This document shows, piece after piece, positions 1-7,647 of a stretch of DNA of 11,826 bases. Numbering within the stretch: the first letter of the stretch is position 1; each line of letters begins with the position of its first letter. Made by a program: the position numbers and the translations under genes. Below the pieces are notes generated by a model, which worked only from the letters and a program-made list of their open reading frames with translations, had not been told where the DNA came from and did no database searches. The DNA comes from JAGVVZ01 sp964372465 (GTDB taxonomy: Archaea > Aenigmatarchaeota > Aenigmatarchaeia > CG10238-14): the NCBI GenBank assembly GCA_964372465.1, contig CAYJRA010000023.1:1-11826 (forward strand). Direction: 5' to 3'.

Positions 1-51
1 ATATAAATTACCCCAAATCAGTTACTTATACTTTCATAGCTAGACACCATC

Positions 52-60
52 TTATAATAA
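52..60 (+). promoter_or_regulatory. TATA-like box of the metallophosphoesterase gene
   Basis: The AT-rich TTATAATAA lies about 36 bases before the ATG at 92, so transcription would start near 80-85 and leave a leader of under about 12 bases. An AGGAG at 86-90 sits only one base before the ATG, too close for a normal SD, so a very short leader or leaderless mRNA is the better reading. Based on sequence resemblance and spacing only. Confidence 0.4.
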
Positions 61-91
61 TAAATTTATCTTTCAAATTATATTTAGGAGT

Positions 92-811
92 ATGTTAATA
101 GCAGCCGTAAGTGACATTCACTCACCGAAATTCTTTGATTTATTTGTTAAATCCATAGACGCACAAATAGACAGTAAAAGGCCTGATTTATTCTTCTTGG
201 TGGGGGATATCGTAGATAGAGGACTAGTCACTGAATATAGAAAGATCTATAATTCTTTATTCGGCAAAATTAATTGCCCCATAATATCATGTTTCGGGAA
301 TTCTGAATATGGTCCTGAAAGCACAGAATTAATGAAAAAAGAAAACCCGGAAATTAAATTTTTAGAAGACGAGAGTATAATTTTCGACATTAATGACAAG
401 AAAGTTGGCATTATTGGAACTAAGGGATCGTTGGATAGGCCGACATTTTGGCAGTCAAAAAACATGCCAGGAATAGTTGAACAATATAGAGGCAGAATTG
501 ATAGGGTATCTGATCTGCTGGACAGAATGAATGCAGATTTTAAAATTTTAATTACTCATTATACTCCTACATACAAAATTTTGGAGGGCGAGAATCCCTG
601 GCAATATCCAGAAATGGGTAGTAAAGAAATGGAGAAAGTGGTAGCAGAGAGAAAGCCTAATTTGGTATTGTGTGGTCATTCACACAAAGGCAAAAAGGAA
701 GTATGGATAGATTCTGTACCTATATTTAATGTTGGCCTTAATTTGAATAACGGTATAGTTTTAATAGACACGGAGAAAGATTTGAAGGTTGGATTGGAGA
801 AATTTTTCTAA
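92..811 (+). CDS. Calcineurin-like metallophosphoesterase
   Basis: Predicted cytosolic two-metal phosphoesterase of 239 residues; the substrate cannot be told from sequence. The metal-binding motifs appear in order: DxH (D8, H10), GD (G38, D39), GN followed by S-E (G69-E72, where many relatives have GNH or GNC then D/E), a lone His in T-H-Y (H156) and GHSH (G195-H198). The spacing fits a single complete domain with no signal peptide or membrane segment. The ATG at 92 is needed because the first metal motif begins at residue 8, and no upstream in-frame start is nearer. It ends 13 bases before the convergent membrane-protein gene. Closest in style to archaeal Icc/YfcE-like phosphoesterases. The Ser replacing His in the GNH motif is a family variant and not a sign of decay. 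Family assignment is firm; specificity is unknown. Confidence 0.88.
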   Translation: MLIAAVSDIHSPKFFDLFVKSIDAQIDSKRPDLFFLVGDIVDRGLVTEYRKIYNSLFGKINCPIISCFGNSEYGPESTELMKKENPEIKFLEDESIIFDINDKKVGIIGTKGSLDRPTFWQSKNMPGIVEQYRGRIDRVSDLLDRMNADFKILITHYTPTYKILEGENPWQYPEMGSKEMEKVVAERKPNLVLCGHSHKGKKEVWIDSVPIFNVGLNLNNGIVLIDTEKDLKVGLEKFF

Positions 812-824
812 TAATATTTTAATA

Positions 825-1157
825 TCATCTAATATTTGCGAGGTTTTCATACATTTTTATAGCTTCTTCAAACAATACACATATAGGTCCCGCTGTTGGG
901 TTACTTTTTAAATAAATTCTGTTTTTTCCACAAGGCCCCATACCTCCAACTACGTAATCTTCACCTTTAAAAAATTCTAATATTTGAGGATCGGGAGTCC
1001 TAGTAGGGTTTGGTTGATAATGTTGTATATTAGCACCAGTGGTTATATTTGTGGTCATGGAGACTGGTTTAATACCATACATAATCACCACTACACCCAC
1101 GGCTATTAATGCTAATAACCCGCTAAATCTGTTTTTGTATATACCACTTATAGTCAT
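825..1157 (-). CDS. Small single-span membrane-anchored protein, unknown function
   Basis: I do not recognise this family. From the ATG at 1157 it encodes 110 residues: a short basic N-terminus, one strongly hydrophobic stretch (about residues 11-28, FSGLLALIAVGVVVIMYG), then a polar domain of about 80 residues. That domain has a Thr/Asn/Pro-rich linker, a glycine-rich GGMGPCG segment and a second Cys near the end (PICVLF). The layout suggests an N-terminal signal anchor with the small domain outside the cell. The two cysteines, in GPCG and PICV, could form a disulfide. A TTG two codons upstream (1163) is an alternative start. A TATA-like TTTATTAT (top strand 1181-1188) lies about 28 bases before the ATG, which fits a leaderless mRNA. 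The frame ends in TGA. Support is an intact frame plus a plausible promoter and topology, with no homology. Confidence 0.55.
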   Translation of the reverse strand: MTISGIYKNRFSGLLALIAVGVVVIMYGIKPVSMTTNITTGANIQHYQPNPTRTPDPQILEFFKGEDYVVGGMGPCGKNRIYLKSNPTAGPICVLFEEAIKMYENLANIR

Positions 1158-1180
1158 TAACAAAAGATTTGAAGAACCTA

Positions 1181-1188
1181 TTTATTAT
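1181..1188 (-). promoter_or_regulatory. TATA-like box for the small membrane protein gene
   Basis: Read on the minus strand this is ATAATAAA, centred about 28 bases before the ATG at 1157. That is the usual archaeal TATA-to-start distance for a leaderless transcript. The rest of the 125-base gap between this gene and the divergent phosphorylase gene (1158-1282) is AT-rich and shows no RNA gene or repeat. Confidence 0.4.
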
Positions 1189-1282
1189 GATTGTTGAGAA
1201 ACACAAAATAATTTTTTATGAATACACTCTTTTCTATTTGAAATAAAATTAATGATAAAACGATGAAAAAATTAGTTAATAT

Positions 1283-2182
1283 ATGAGTAGTCTGTCAGCT
1301 TCTCGTCCTACAACAAGCATGGGAAAGCAATATCATATTGATTGTGCTGAAGGTGACCTTTTCAGGTATATTTTAACACCCGGTGACCCTGATAGAGTAA
1401 TTAGAATTGCTACCAAATTGTTTGATAAACCAGGGTGGTACCCTCAATTTTTTGAACATTTTTATGATTTACCATTTTGGCCTTTCAGACCATATGAAAT
1501 AAAGTCCACTAAAAGAGGGAACAGAGTTTTAAATGGTCATTATTCCGACGCGCCAATTTCTGAAGCGGCTACTGGAATGGGTCCAAGTTCTGCGGGTATT
1601 ATAATTACCGAATTATTAGGAGTAGGTTGTGATAGGTTTATCAGAGTAGGCACTTGCGGATCAATAAGAGAACAAATTCATGTTGGAGATATTGTCATAA
1701 TAAATGAAGGTATAAGAAAATATGATGGGTTTACTTATATGTATGCTAAACCTAAATTTAGGGCGATGGCTGATTCTGTTTTGACAGATCTTCTTATTGA
1801 ATCAGGACAAGAGTTGGGTTATGGACTAGGACAAAATTTACACGTTGGTTCAGCCTGCACAACTTCAGATTTTTATCTTGGTCAAGGAAGATCCTGGATA
1901 GAAGAGAGAATGACAAGATATATGATCAGAAACATGAGAGAAAGATATAAAGAAGTCATGAAAAACACGGATGCACTAATTTTTGAAATGGAGGCTTCTG
2001 TATTATTGACACTGGCTTCTTTATCAGGCGCAAAAGCAGGCGGTTTATGTCTTGTTGTGGCAGATAGAGTTAGAGATGAGTTTGCAACTACAGAACAGAT
2101 ACACGGGGGTGAATATGCTATAGGCAGAATTGCCTGTGAAGCTATGAAAAAAATGTATGAAATCGATCTTAGAAACTCTTAA
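1283..2182 (+). CDS. udp: Uridine phosphorylase-like nucleoside phosphorylase
   Basis: Expected to split uridine (or a related nucleoside) with phosphate into the base and ribose 1-phosphate in the cytosol, for nucleoside salvage. The 299 residues carry the NP-I family marks: His18 before a G-D-L segment, TPGDPDRV (33-39; phosphate-binding Arg38), IRVGTCGSI (120-128; Arg121 and Thr124), the uridine-phosphorylase type base site Y-L-G-Q-G-R (Gln201, Arg203), F-E-M-E-A-S (Glu235, Met236, Glu237, ribose contact) and Arg262. These match the E. coli Udp residues as I recall them. It is about 45 residues longer than E. coli Udp. Part of the extra length is an aromatic-rich insertion at about residues 50-80. 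The ATG at 1283 has no visible SD. Udp-like specificity is better supported than purine phosphorylase, because the Gln/Arg pair is the uracil-binding pair. Confidence 0.85.
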   Translation: MSSLSASRPTTSMGKQYHIDCAEGDLFRYILTPGDPDRVIRIATKLFDKPGWYPQFFEHFYDLPFWPFRPYEIKSTKRGNRVLNGHYSDAPISEAATGMGPSSAGIIITELLGVGCDRFIRVGTCGSIREQIHVGDIVIINEGIRKYDGFTYMYAKPKFRAMADSVLTDLLIESGQELGYGLGQNLHVGSACTTSDFYLGQGRSWIEERMTRYMIRNMRERYKEVMKNTDALIFEMEASVLLTLASLSGAKAGGLCLVVADRVRDEFATTEQIHGGEYAIGRIACEAMKKMYEIDLRNS

Positions 2183-2312
2183 ATAGTTGCCTGTCAAATT
2201 TCTATAAAGTGTTTAAGATGGGTGAAAGCCGGGTATTTTGCTGCTAATTTTCTATTTAATCGTATTTTTAAACTTCTCATCCTAAAATCTAATAATTATA
2301 ACAGGTGTTATT
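2183..2312 (+). promoter_or_regulatory. valS upstream region: TATA-like box and GGTG Shine-Dalgarno
   Basis: A TATA-like TATTTTTAAAC at 2263-2273 would place the transcription start near 2292. An SD, AGGTG at 2303-2307, lies five bases before the ATG at 2313. AGGTG pairs with the usual archaeal 16S 3' end. This is the one clear SD-plus-ATG in the window and is a useful reference for the non-ATG cases at guaB, purA and aRF1. No tRNA, box C/D RNA or repeat was seen in the rest of the gap. Confidence 0.5.
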
Positions 2313-4661
2313 ATGCAGTTTGAACCCAAAATAAAACAGAAGACCTGGGATCCTAATATAGAAAGCCTGATGTTCGACAAATGGCAGAAAGAGAAGATTT
2401 ACAAATTCGATAAGGAAAGCAAGAAGAAGTTATACAGCATAGACACGCCGCCACCGTATGTCAATACTCCCATTCATATCGGTCACGCATACACATATAC
2501 TTGGCAGGATATGATGGCCCGTTCAAGACGCATGTCGGGATTTAACGTTCTATTTCCGATGGGCTTGGATAAAAACGGCTTGCCGATAGAAGTTATGGCA
2601 GAAAAAATATTCAAAATCGTCATGCATGAAACGCCAAGAGAGGAGTTTATTTTAAAGTGCAAGGAGATGCTTGAACAGGCAGGCGATGCATCACTAGATT
2701 CATTCAAAAAACTTGGGTTAAGCTGTAATAATTGGAATATTGATTATGATGTCGGCGGGAGATATGATACTGATGATCCGGAATATAGGAAATTGACGCA
2801 AGAGACTTTCATCGAACTCTGGAAAAAAGGACTCATGTATGAGGATGTTAAACCAACCAATTACTGTTCTATTTGCAAGACTGCGATAGCAGATGCTGAG
2901 GTTGAGTATAAGGAAGGCAAGACATCTCTGAGTTTCATTAAATTCAAAGTCAAGGAGACTAATGAAGAGATACTGATTGCTACGACCAGACCTGAGCTGT
3001 TATGCTCATGCAAAATCATTTTATTTAATCCAGATGATAAGAGATACAAAAAATTGGAAGGCAAGACAGCAATAGTTCCTATTTTCGGTCATGAAGTGAA
3101 AATAAAACCGCATCCCTATGCCAAAGTAGATTTCGGATCCGGACTGGTTATGATATGCAGTTTCGGTGATTTTGGCGATGTTAGGTTGCTGAGAGAGTTA
3201 AACATCGATCCAACTTACGCAATTGACACTGACGGGAAAATGAATGAAAGTGCAGGGAAATACAAAGGATTGACGGTTGAAGATGCAAGGAAACAGGTAA
3301 TTGAAGATTTGAAAGAGCGGGGTTTAATAACAAAACAAGATCAAGTAGATAACAGACAACCGATATGTTGGAGATCCAAGAACCCCATCGAGTTTGTTGC
3401 ATTAAAGGAATTTTATTTGAAGCAGGTGGATTATGTAAAAACTTTGAAGAAAATCTCGGATGACATGAGTTTTTTCTCCCCAGAAAATAAGCAGATATTG
3501 ACTGATTGGATAGACTCAGTTACTATTGATTGGGTTCTGTCAAGAAGGAGATATTACGGCACGGAAATACCGTTGTGGTATTGCAAATCATGTAATTTTA
3601 CATTTGTCCCAGAACCAGGCAAGTATTATCAGCCATGGAAAGAAAAACCACCAGTTAAAAAATGTCCGAAATGCAACGGAACAGAATTCAGAGGTGAGGA
3701 AAGGACATTTGATACATGGTTCGATTCGTCATCTTCAGAAGCCTATATATTGGGATATTTGTGGGATAAAAAATTCTTTGAGAAGCACTTCCCATGCGGA
3801 ATGAGACCACAAGGCAAAGAGATAGTTAGGAATTGGCTTTATTATACAGTTCTAAAATCACTTCATCTTTATGGCAAAGCACCGTTCAAAGATGTCTGGA
3901 TTCATATGCACGTTGTTGATGATAAAGGGGAAAAGATGAGCAAGAGCTTGGGTAATGTTGTAGATCCTCATGAAATTTTGAAAAAATACGGTGCGGAGGC
4001 ATTCAGAATATGGAGCGTTCTGGAAGGCGACATAACACGCGGCGACATAAGATGCTCGTTTGAGAGAATAGAAGGGACTTCTAAATTTTTGACAAAGCTG
4101 TGGAACGTAACTCGCTTCATTTCAGGATTCCCACAAGTCAAAAAAGCAACTCTGTTGGCTTCAGATAAATGGATTTTAAGTGAATTAAATACCTTGGTTT
4201 CAAACGTAAAGAAGAATTATGAGGAATATGCATTCAGTGATGCTGCAAATGCAATAAGGAATTTTGTTTGGAATTTGTTTGCATCAAATTATGTAGAGAT
4301 GGTTAAACCGAGAGCATATGGTGATAATTTCAGTAAGGATGAACAAGAAGCTGCTTGGTATACTTTGCATTTGGTCATGAAAACTATTCTGAAATTATTG
4401 GCTCCTGTGATACCGTTCATTACAGATTATATTTGGAGAGAATTGTATGGAAGCGGGAGCATACATTCAGAAAGTTTGCCTGAGCCAGAATGGGATTTTA
4501 AACTAGAAAAGTTGAGTGAAGCTTTGATTCAATTTAATGCGGATGTTTGGAAAATGAAAAAAGATCAAAATCTTAGCTTAAAGGCTGAAATAAAAGTTGA
4601 TATACCAAAAGATTTAGTAGCAATGGAAAAAGATCTAAGAAGAATGCACAATATTGCATAG
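2313..4661 (+). CDS. valS: Valyl-tRNA synthetase
   Basis: Class I synthetase that charges tRNA-Val with valine and clears mischarged threonine by editing. It has 782 residues. The N-terminal catalytic half has DTPPPYVN followed by HIGH (55-58). The CP1 editing domain begins with A-T-T-R-P-E-L-L (223-230) and contains the ValRS-type GSGLVMICSFGD. A C-x-x-C plus C-x-x-C zinc-finger-like pair (YCKSC and KCPKC) precedes R-T-F-D-T-W-F-D-S-S. The RPQGKEIVRNWLYYT block and KMSKS (541-545) follow, then the anticodon-binding helical domain with ADVWKMKK and LSLKAEIK. These blocks are ValRS-specific and differ from IleRS or LeuRS. It lacks the C-terminal coiled coil of bacterial ValRS and stops at a TAG shortly after RRMHNIA, slightly earlier than I expect for archaeal ValRS. 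The bases after the stop do not encode a recognisable continuation, so I see no broken end. Its 3' end faces the winged-helix gene with nine bases between. Confidence 0.95.
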   Translation: MQFEPKIKQKTWDPNIESLMFDKWQKEKIYKFDKESKKKLYSIDTPPPYVNTPIHIGHAYTYTWQDMMARSRRMSGFNVLFPMGLDKNGLPIEVMAEKIFKIVMHETPREEFILKCKEMLEQAGDASLDSFKKLGLSCNNWNIDYDVGGRYDTDDPEYRKLTQETFIELWKKGLMYEDVKPTNYCSICKTAIADAEVEYKEGKTSLSFIKFKVKETNEEILIATTRPELLCSCKIILFNPDDKRYKKLEGKTAIVPIFGHEVKIKPHPYAKVDFGSGLVMICSFGDFGDVRLLRELNIDPTYAIDTDGKMNESAGKYKGLTVEDARKQVIEDLKERGLITKQDQVDNRQPICWRSKNPIEFVALKEFYLKQVDYVKTLKKISDDMSFFSPENKQILTDWIDSVTIDWVLSRRRYYGTEIPLWYCKSCNFTFVPEPGKYYQPWKEKPPVKKCPKCNGTEFRGEERTFDTWFDSSSSEAYILGYLWDKKFFEKHFPCGMRPQGKEIVRNWLYYTVLKSLHLYGKAPFKDVWIHMHVVDDKGEKMSKSLGNVVDPHEILKKYGAEAFRIWSVLEGDITRGDIRCSFERIEGTSKFLTKLWNVTRFISGFPQVKKATLLASDKWILSELNTLVSNVKKNYEEYAFSDAANAIRNFVWNLFASNYVEMVKPRAYGDNFSKDEQEAAWYTLHLVMKTILKLLAPVIPFITDYIWRELYGSGSIHSESLPEPEWDFKLEKLSEALIQFNADVWKMKKDQNLSLKAEIKVDIPKDLVAMEKDLRRMHNIA

Positions 4662-4670
4662 CTGGAGAGA

Positions 4671-4925
4671 TCAAGCCATTACTTGTTCTAGTGCTTTCAT
4701 TACATACCTCCCAATTCTATTGAGGTCATAATATATTGTGTCACCAACTTGTCTAAAATTAAAATAATCTTTTTGCAAATGTTGAAAAACTCTTTCAAAG
4801 TCACTTTCCTTCATTCCCATAACTGTTCTGGCCACCTCTTGATAAATACTATTACGGTCTCTTTTATTTGTTGGATTAGACACATACCAGAGTATGGCCA
4901 ATCTAGCATTAAGCTCATTCATCAT
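4671..4925 (-). CDS. Small possible winged-helix DNA-binding protein
   Basis: 84 residues (82 if the second ATG, at 4922, is used), and not a family I can name. The predicted pattern is helix (ELNARLAILWYVS), helix (SIYQEVARTVMG), a recognition-like helix (ESDFERVFQHLQKDYF), a beta hairpin (NFRQVGDTIYYDLN) and a closing helix (IGRYVMKALEQVM). This order is typical of a winged-helix domain, and L-N-R-I-G-R-Y-V resembles the end of many small archaeal wHTH proteins. It starts 35 bases after the purB stop on the same strand, so it may be the last gene of the purine operon or have its own weak promoter in that gap. It has no cofactor-binding domain. A local transcription regulator is one guess; structural homology would have to confirm the fold. 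Confidence 0.6.
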   Translation of the reverse strand: MMNELNARLAILWYVSNPTNKRDRNSIYQEVARTVMGMKESDFERVFQHLQKDYFNFRQVGDTIYYDLNRIGRYVMKALEQVMA

Positions 4926-4960
4926 GAATAATTATTTCTCAGGAAAATACTTAACTTACA

Positions 4961-6322
4961 TTAATGGTTAGAATTAATTTCATCTTCAACTAATTTCTTA
5001 GCCAAACCAATATAGTTTTCTGGAGTTATTTTCAATAGTTCTTGCTTTATTTTTTCAGGAACATTCAAACCTTTTATGAATTTGTGTATATCTTCCATTG
5101 TCACTTTCTTGCCTCTGGTCAGCTCTTTTAATTTTTCATAAGGCATTTCATATCCCTCTCTTCTCAAAATTGTTTGTATTCCCTCAGAAATAATTTCTGG
5201 ATTGTTTTCTAAATCTTGTTTGATCTTTTGAAAATTCGGCGAAATCTTATTCAATCCTTTCAGTGTGTTTTTATAAGCTAGGATTGAGTGGGCAAAGGCA
5301 ACGCCGTAATTTCTTTTGACAGTGGAATCGGAAAGATCTCTTTGCAATCTTGATATTTGCAATTTGTTTGCAAGCATGGATAATATTGCATTAGCAAATT
5401 CCAGGTTGCCCTCACTGTTTTCAAAATCAATTGGATTCACTTTATGCGGCATAGTCGAGGAGCCAGTTTCACCTTCAACAATTTTTTGCGCAAAATAATC
5501 GTCGCTGATGTATCTCCACATATCTCTGTCTAAATCTAGGATAATGTTGTTCGTCGTGATCATCAGATTGAACAAATCTGAAATATCATCGTGCGGCACT
5601 ATTTGTGTCGTTAATATTTTTGGTGTCAGACCAAACGATGATACAAAATTCTTGCTAAAATTTATCCAGTCCTTTTCTGGGTATGATAGATGCAGAGCAT
5701 TATAATTCCCGACAGGTCCGTTAAGTTTTCCCGGCAATTCTGCTTTCTTTATTTTATTGATTCTCTCTTCCAATCTAGATCCAAAATTTATGAATTCTTT
5801 TCCTATTGTTGTTGGTGATGCCGGTTGCCCATGTGTTCTAGCAATCATTGAAACATCTTTATACTTGTCTGCTAACTCAACAACTTTTTCTGAAACCTTT
5901 TCTAAATTTGACAAATAAACTTTTGAGACACAGTCTTTTATCATTAAAGAATATGCGAGATTGTTGATATCATCGGAAGATAACCCGAAATGAACCATTT
6001 CCTTAAGATCTTTCAAAGAAGTTTTTTCTATCCTGTTTTTTATGAAATATTCCACAGCTTTTATATCATGATTTGTTATTTTTTCAGTTTTTCTGACTTC
6101 TTCTGCATCTGCCAAGGAAAATTTTTCATGTATTCTTCTTAACGGTTTTTTTTCTCCCTCAGTGAGAGATCTTATTTTTAAAAATTCAACTAAAGCAATG
6201 AAATATTCGATTTCCACCTTCACTCTGTATTTGATCAAGGCAAATTCTGAAAAATATTCTTCTAGCTCTGCAACCAAGTCTTTATACCTTCCGTCAATTG
6301 GCGATATTTCTTTTAATCCCAC
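4961..6322 (-). CDS. purB: Adenylosuccinate lyase
   Basis: Splits adenylosuccinate to AMP and fumarate (and could act on SAICAR if de novo synthesis exists). It has 453 residues. The fumarase/aspartase superfamily signature S-S-T-M-P-H-K-V-N-P is at 288-297, with the catalytic serine in the flexible loop before it. The catalytic base region A-R-T-H-G-Q-P-A-S-P has His164. SPIDGRY at the N-terminus, TNHDIKAVEYF, DPHDD-type PHDDISDLF and the C-terminal PYEKLKELTRGK are marks of the E. coli-type PurB class (456 residues in E. coli). The shorter Thermotoga/Bacillus-like class is the more common archaeal form. The start is a GTG at 6320-6322, four bases after the purA stop. The GTGAT overlapping that stop could serve as a weak SD, so translation is probably coupled to purA. 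The E. coli-like class in an archaeal context suggests transfer from bacteria. Confidence 0.95.
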   Translation of the reverse strand: MGLKEISPIDGRYKDLVAELEEYFSEFALIKYRVKVEIEYFIALVEFLKIRSLTEGEKKPLRRIHEKFSLADAEEVRKTEKITNHDIKAVEYFIKNRIEKTSLKDLKEMVHFGLSSDDINNLAYSLMIKDCVSKVYLSNLEKVSEKVVELADKYKDVSMIARTHGQPASPTTIGKEFINFGSRLEERINKIKKAELPGKLNGPVGNYNALHLSYPEKDWINFSKNFVSSFGLTPKILTTQIVPHDDISDLFNLMITTNNIILDLDRDMWRYISDDYFAQKIVEGETGSSTMPHKVNPIDFENSEGNLEFANAILSMLANKLQISRLQRDLSDSTVKRNYGVAFAHSILAYKNTLKGLNKISPNFQKIKQDLENNPEIISEGIQTILRREGYEMPYEKLKELTRGKKVTMEDIHKFIKGLNVPEKIKQELLKITPENYIGLAKKLVEDEINSNH

Positions 6323-6326
6323 GACA

Positions 6327-7622
6327 TCACAACATGCTGATTGTTTGGTTTCTTTCAGGTCCGATAGAGACGAATTTAATCGGAACTTTTACAAGCTCTT
6401 CAATTCTCTTCAAGTATTCTTTAGCTTCTTTGGGTAAAGCATCATATCCTTTTTTAGCAATCTTAATCCATTCTTCCTGCGACAGATCGCTCCACCCTTT
6501 CATTTCAATATACACAGGTTCGCATTCTTCCAAAACTTTCAGACTCGATGGGTGGTTTTCCAGTATTTTGTTTCCATGTTTGTATTTTGTGCAAATTTTG
6601 ACAGAATCTATTCCACCCAACACATCCAACTTCATTATTGCTAAGCTTGAGATGCCGTTTACTCTTACAGCATATTTTAATGCTACGACATCTATCCAAC
6701 CAATCCTTCTTGGTCTGCTAGTTGTCGTGCCATATTCCACCCCCTTCTCTCTTATCTTATCTGCCAATTCGCCAGTTATTTCACTTGGAACGGGTCCAAC
6801 GCCAACTCTGGTTGTATACGCCTTAGCAACACCAAACACTTCCTTCATTTTGGTTGGTCCGACTCCAACCCCAGTACATGCTCCGCCAGCAACTGGATTT
6901 GATGAAGTGCCGTGAGGATATGCTCCGTGATCAACATCTAATAGAGTTCCTTGTGCGCCTTCAAATATCACCATATTTCCAGCATCCAATGAGTTGTTTA
7001 TTTCCAAGGAAACGTCGCCAACATATTTTTTCAGGTGATTGCCAAATTCCAAATATTTTTTCATTAATTCATCCTTGTTGAGTATTTCTTCTGAACCGTA
7101 AATATGCGTAAAGACCTTCTGTTTTACTTCAACTAGTTTCTCCAATTTTCTTTTCAATGTATTTTCTTCCAAAAGATCAATAACCCTGATTCCGAATCTC
7201 GCTATTTTATCCGAATATGTCGGTCCAATTCCCCTGGATGTAGTCCCTGCAGCTAGCGATCCCTTCGACTTATCTTCTATCCCGTCGAGTTTTTTATGAA
7301 AATCAAATATGATGTGTGCTTTCTCATCGATCATTAATCTCGGTTTTATTCCCTCTTCTTCCAACTTTTTAATTTCGCTTAGTAGAACTTCCGGATCTAT
7401 CACAACACCATTACCGAGAAATATCCTTTTATTCTGCAATACACCAGAAGGAATCAAGTGAAACTTAAATGTCTTGTCGCCGAGAACAACAGTATGTCCT
7501 GCATTATTGCCGCCTTGATATCTTACAACACATTCTGCATTTTTGGCTAGAAAATCAACAAGCTTGCCTTTCCCTTCATCTCCCCACTGCATTCCAACTA
7601 CAACTATTCCCGATATTTTCAA
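6327..7622 (-). CDS. purA: Adenylosuccinate synthetase
   Basis: Makes adenylosuccinate from IMP, aspartate and GTP, the first step from IMP to AMP; PurB, encoded next, does the second. From the TTG at 7622 it is 431 residues, normal for the family. The marks are VVVGMQWGDEGKGK (catalytic Asp15), R-Y-Q-G-G-N-N-A-G-H-T (catalytic His43), QGTLLDVDHGAYPHGTSSNP, the AYTTRVGVGP loop, T-S-R-P-R-R-I-G-W-I-D and a GTP-site S-V-K-I-C-T-K-Y. Its C-terminus, ISIGPERNQTI-like VSIGPERNQTI then SML, ends at a TGA exactly where the family ends, so TGA is a real stop here. The start is unclear. AGGTGG at 7623-7628 directly abuts the TTG. The in-frame codon at normal SD spacing is ATA (7614-7616), which would give a natural MSGIVVVG start. 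An upstream ATG at 7673 would overlap guaB by 26 bases and add unconserved residues. Confidence 0.95.
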   Translation of the reverse strand: MKISGIVVVGMQWGDEGKGKLVDFLAKNAECVVRYQGGNNAGHTVVLGDKTFKFHLIPSGVLQNKRIFLGNGVVIDPEVLLSEIKKLEEEGIKPRLMIDEKAHIIFDFHKKLDGIEDKSKGSLAAGTTSRGIGPTYSDKIARFGIRVIDLLEENTLKRKLEKLVEVKQKVFTHIYGSEEILNKDELMKKYLEFGNHLKKYVGDVSLEINNSLDAGNMVIFEGAQGTLLDVDHGAYPHGTSSNPVAGGACTGVGVGPTKMKEVFGVAKAYTTRVGVGPVPSEITGELADKIREKGVEYGTTTSRPRRIGWIDVVALKYAVRVNGISSLAIMKLDVLGGIDSVKICTKYKHGNKILENHPSSLKVLEECEPVYIEMKGWSDLSQEEWIKIAKKGYDALPKEAKEYLKRIEELVKVPIKFVSIGPERNQTISML

Positions 7623-7628
7623 CCACCT
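7623..7628 (-). promoter_or_regulatory. Strong SD of purA
   Basis: On the minus strand this reads AGGTGG, preceded by AAA. It lies between the guaB stop (7648) and the purA coding start, which shows that purA initiates just after it and not at the upstream ATG. The spacing is zero to the TTG at 7622 and six bases to the ATA at 7616. Confidence 0.6.
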
Positions 7629-7647
7629 TTTAATTTTGAAATAACTG

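Noticed and set aside
2183..2312. A tRNA or box C/D RNA in the udp-valS gap
   Set aside because: No cloverleaf arms, no GTTC-type T-loop and no paired C and D boxes could be found; the gap is explained by promoter and leader.
3526..3804. A 92-codon open frame inside valS on the same strand
   Set aside because: It lies within the conserved ValRS catalytic domain in another frame and reads as random low-quality sequence.
4659..4661. TAG at the end of valS as a recoded or premature stop
   Set aside because: The codons after it do not continue ValRS sequence, and the protein already reaches the usual end of the archaeal-type anticodon domain to within a few residues.
6298..6915. A 205-codon open frame on the plus strand opposite purA and the start of purB
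   Set aside because: It is wholly antisense to well-conserved coding sequence, has no family resemblance and no SD or TATA-like box, so it is a shadow of purA codon usage.
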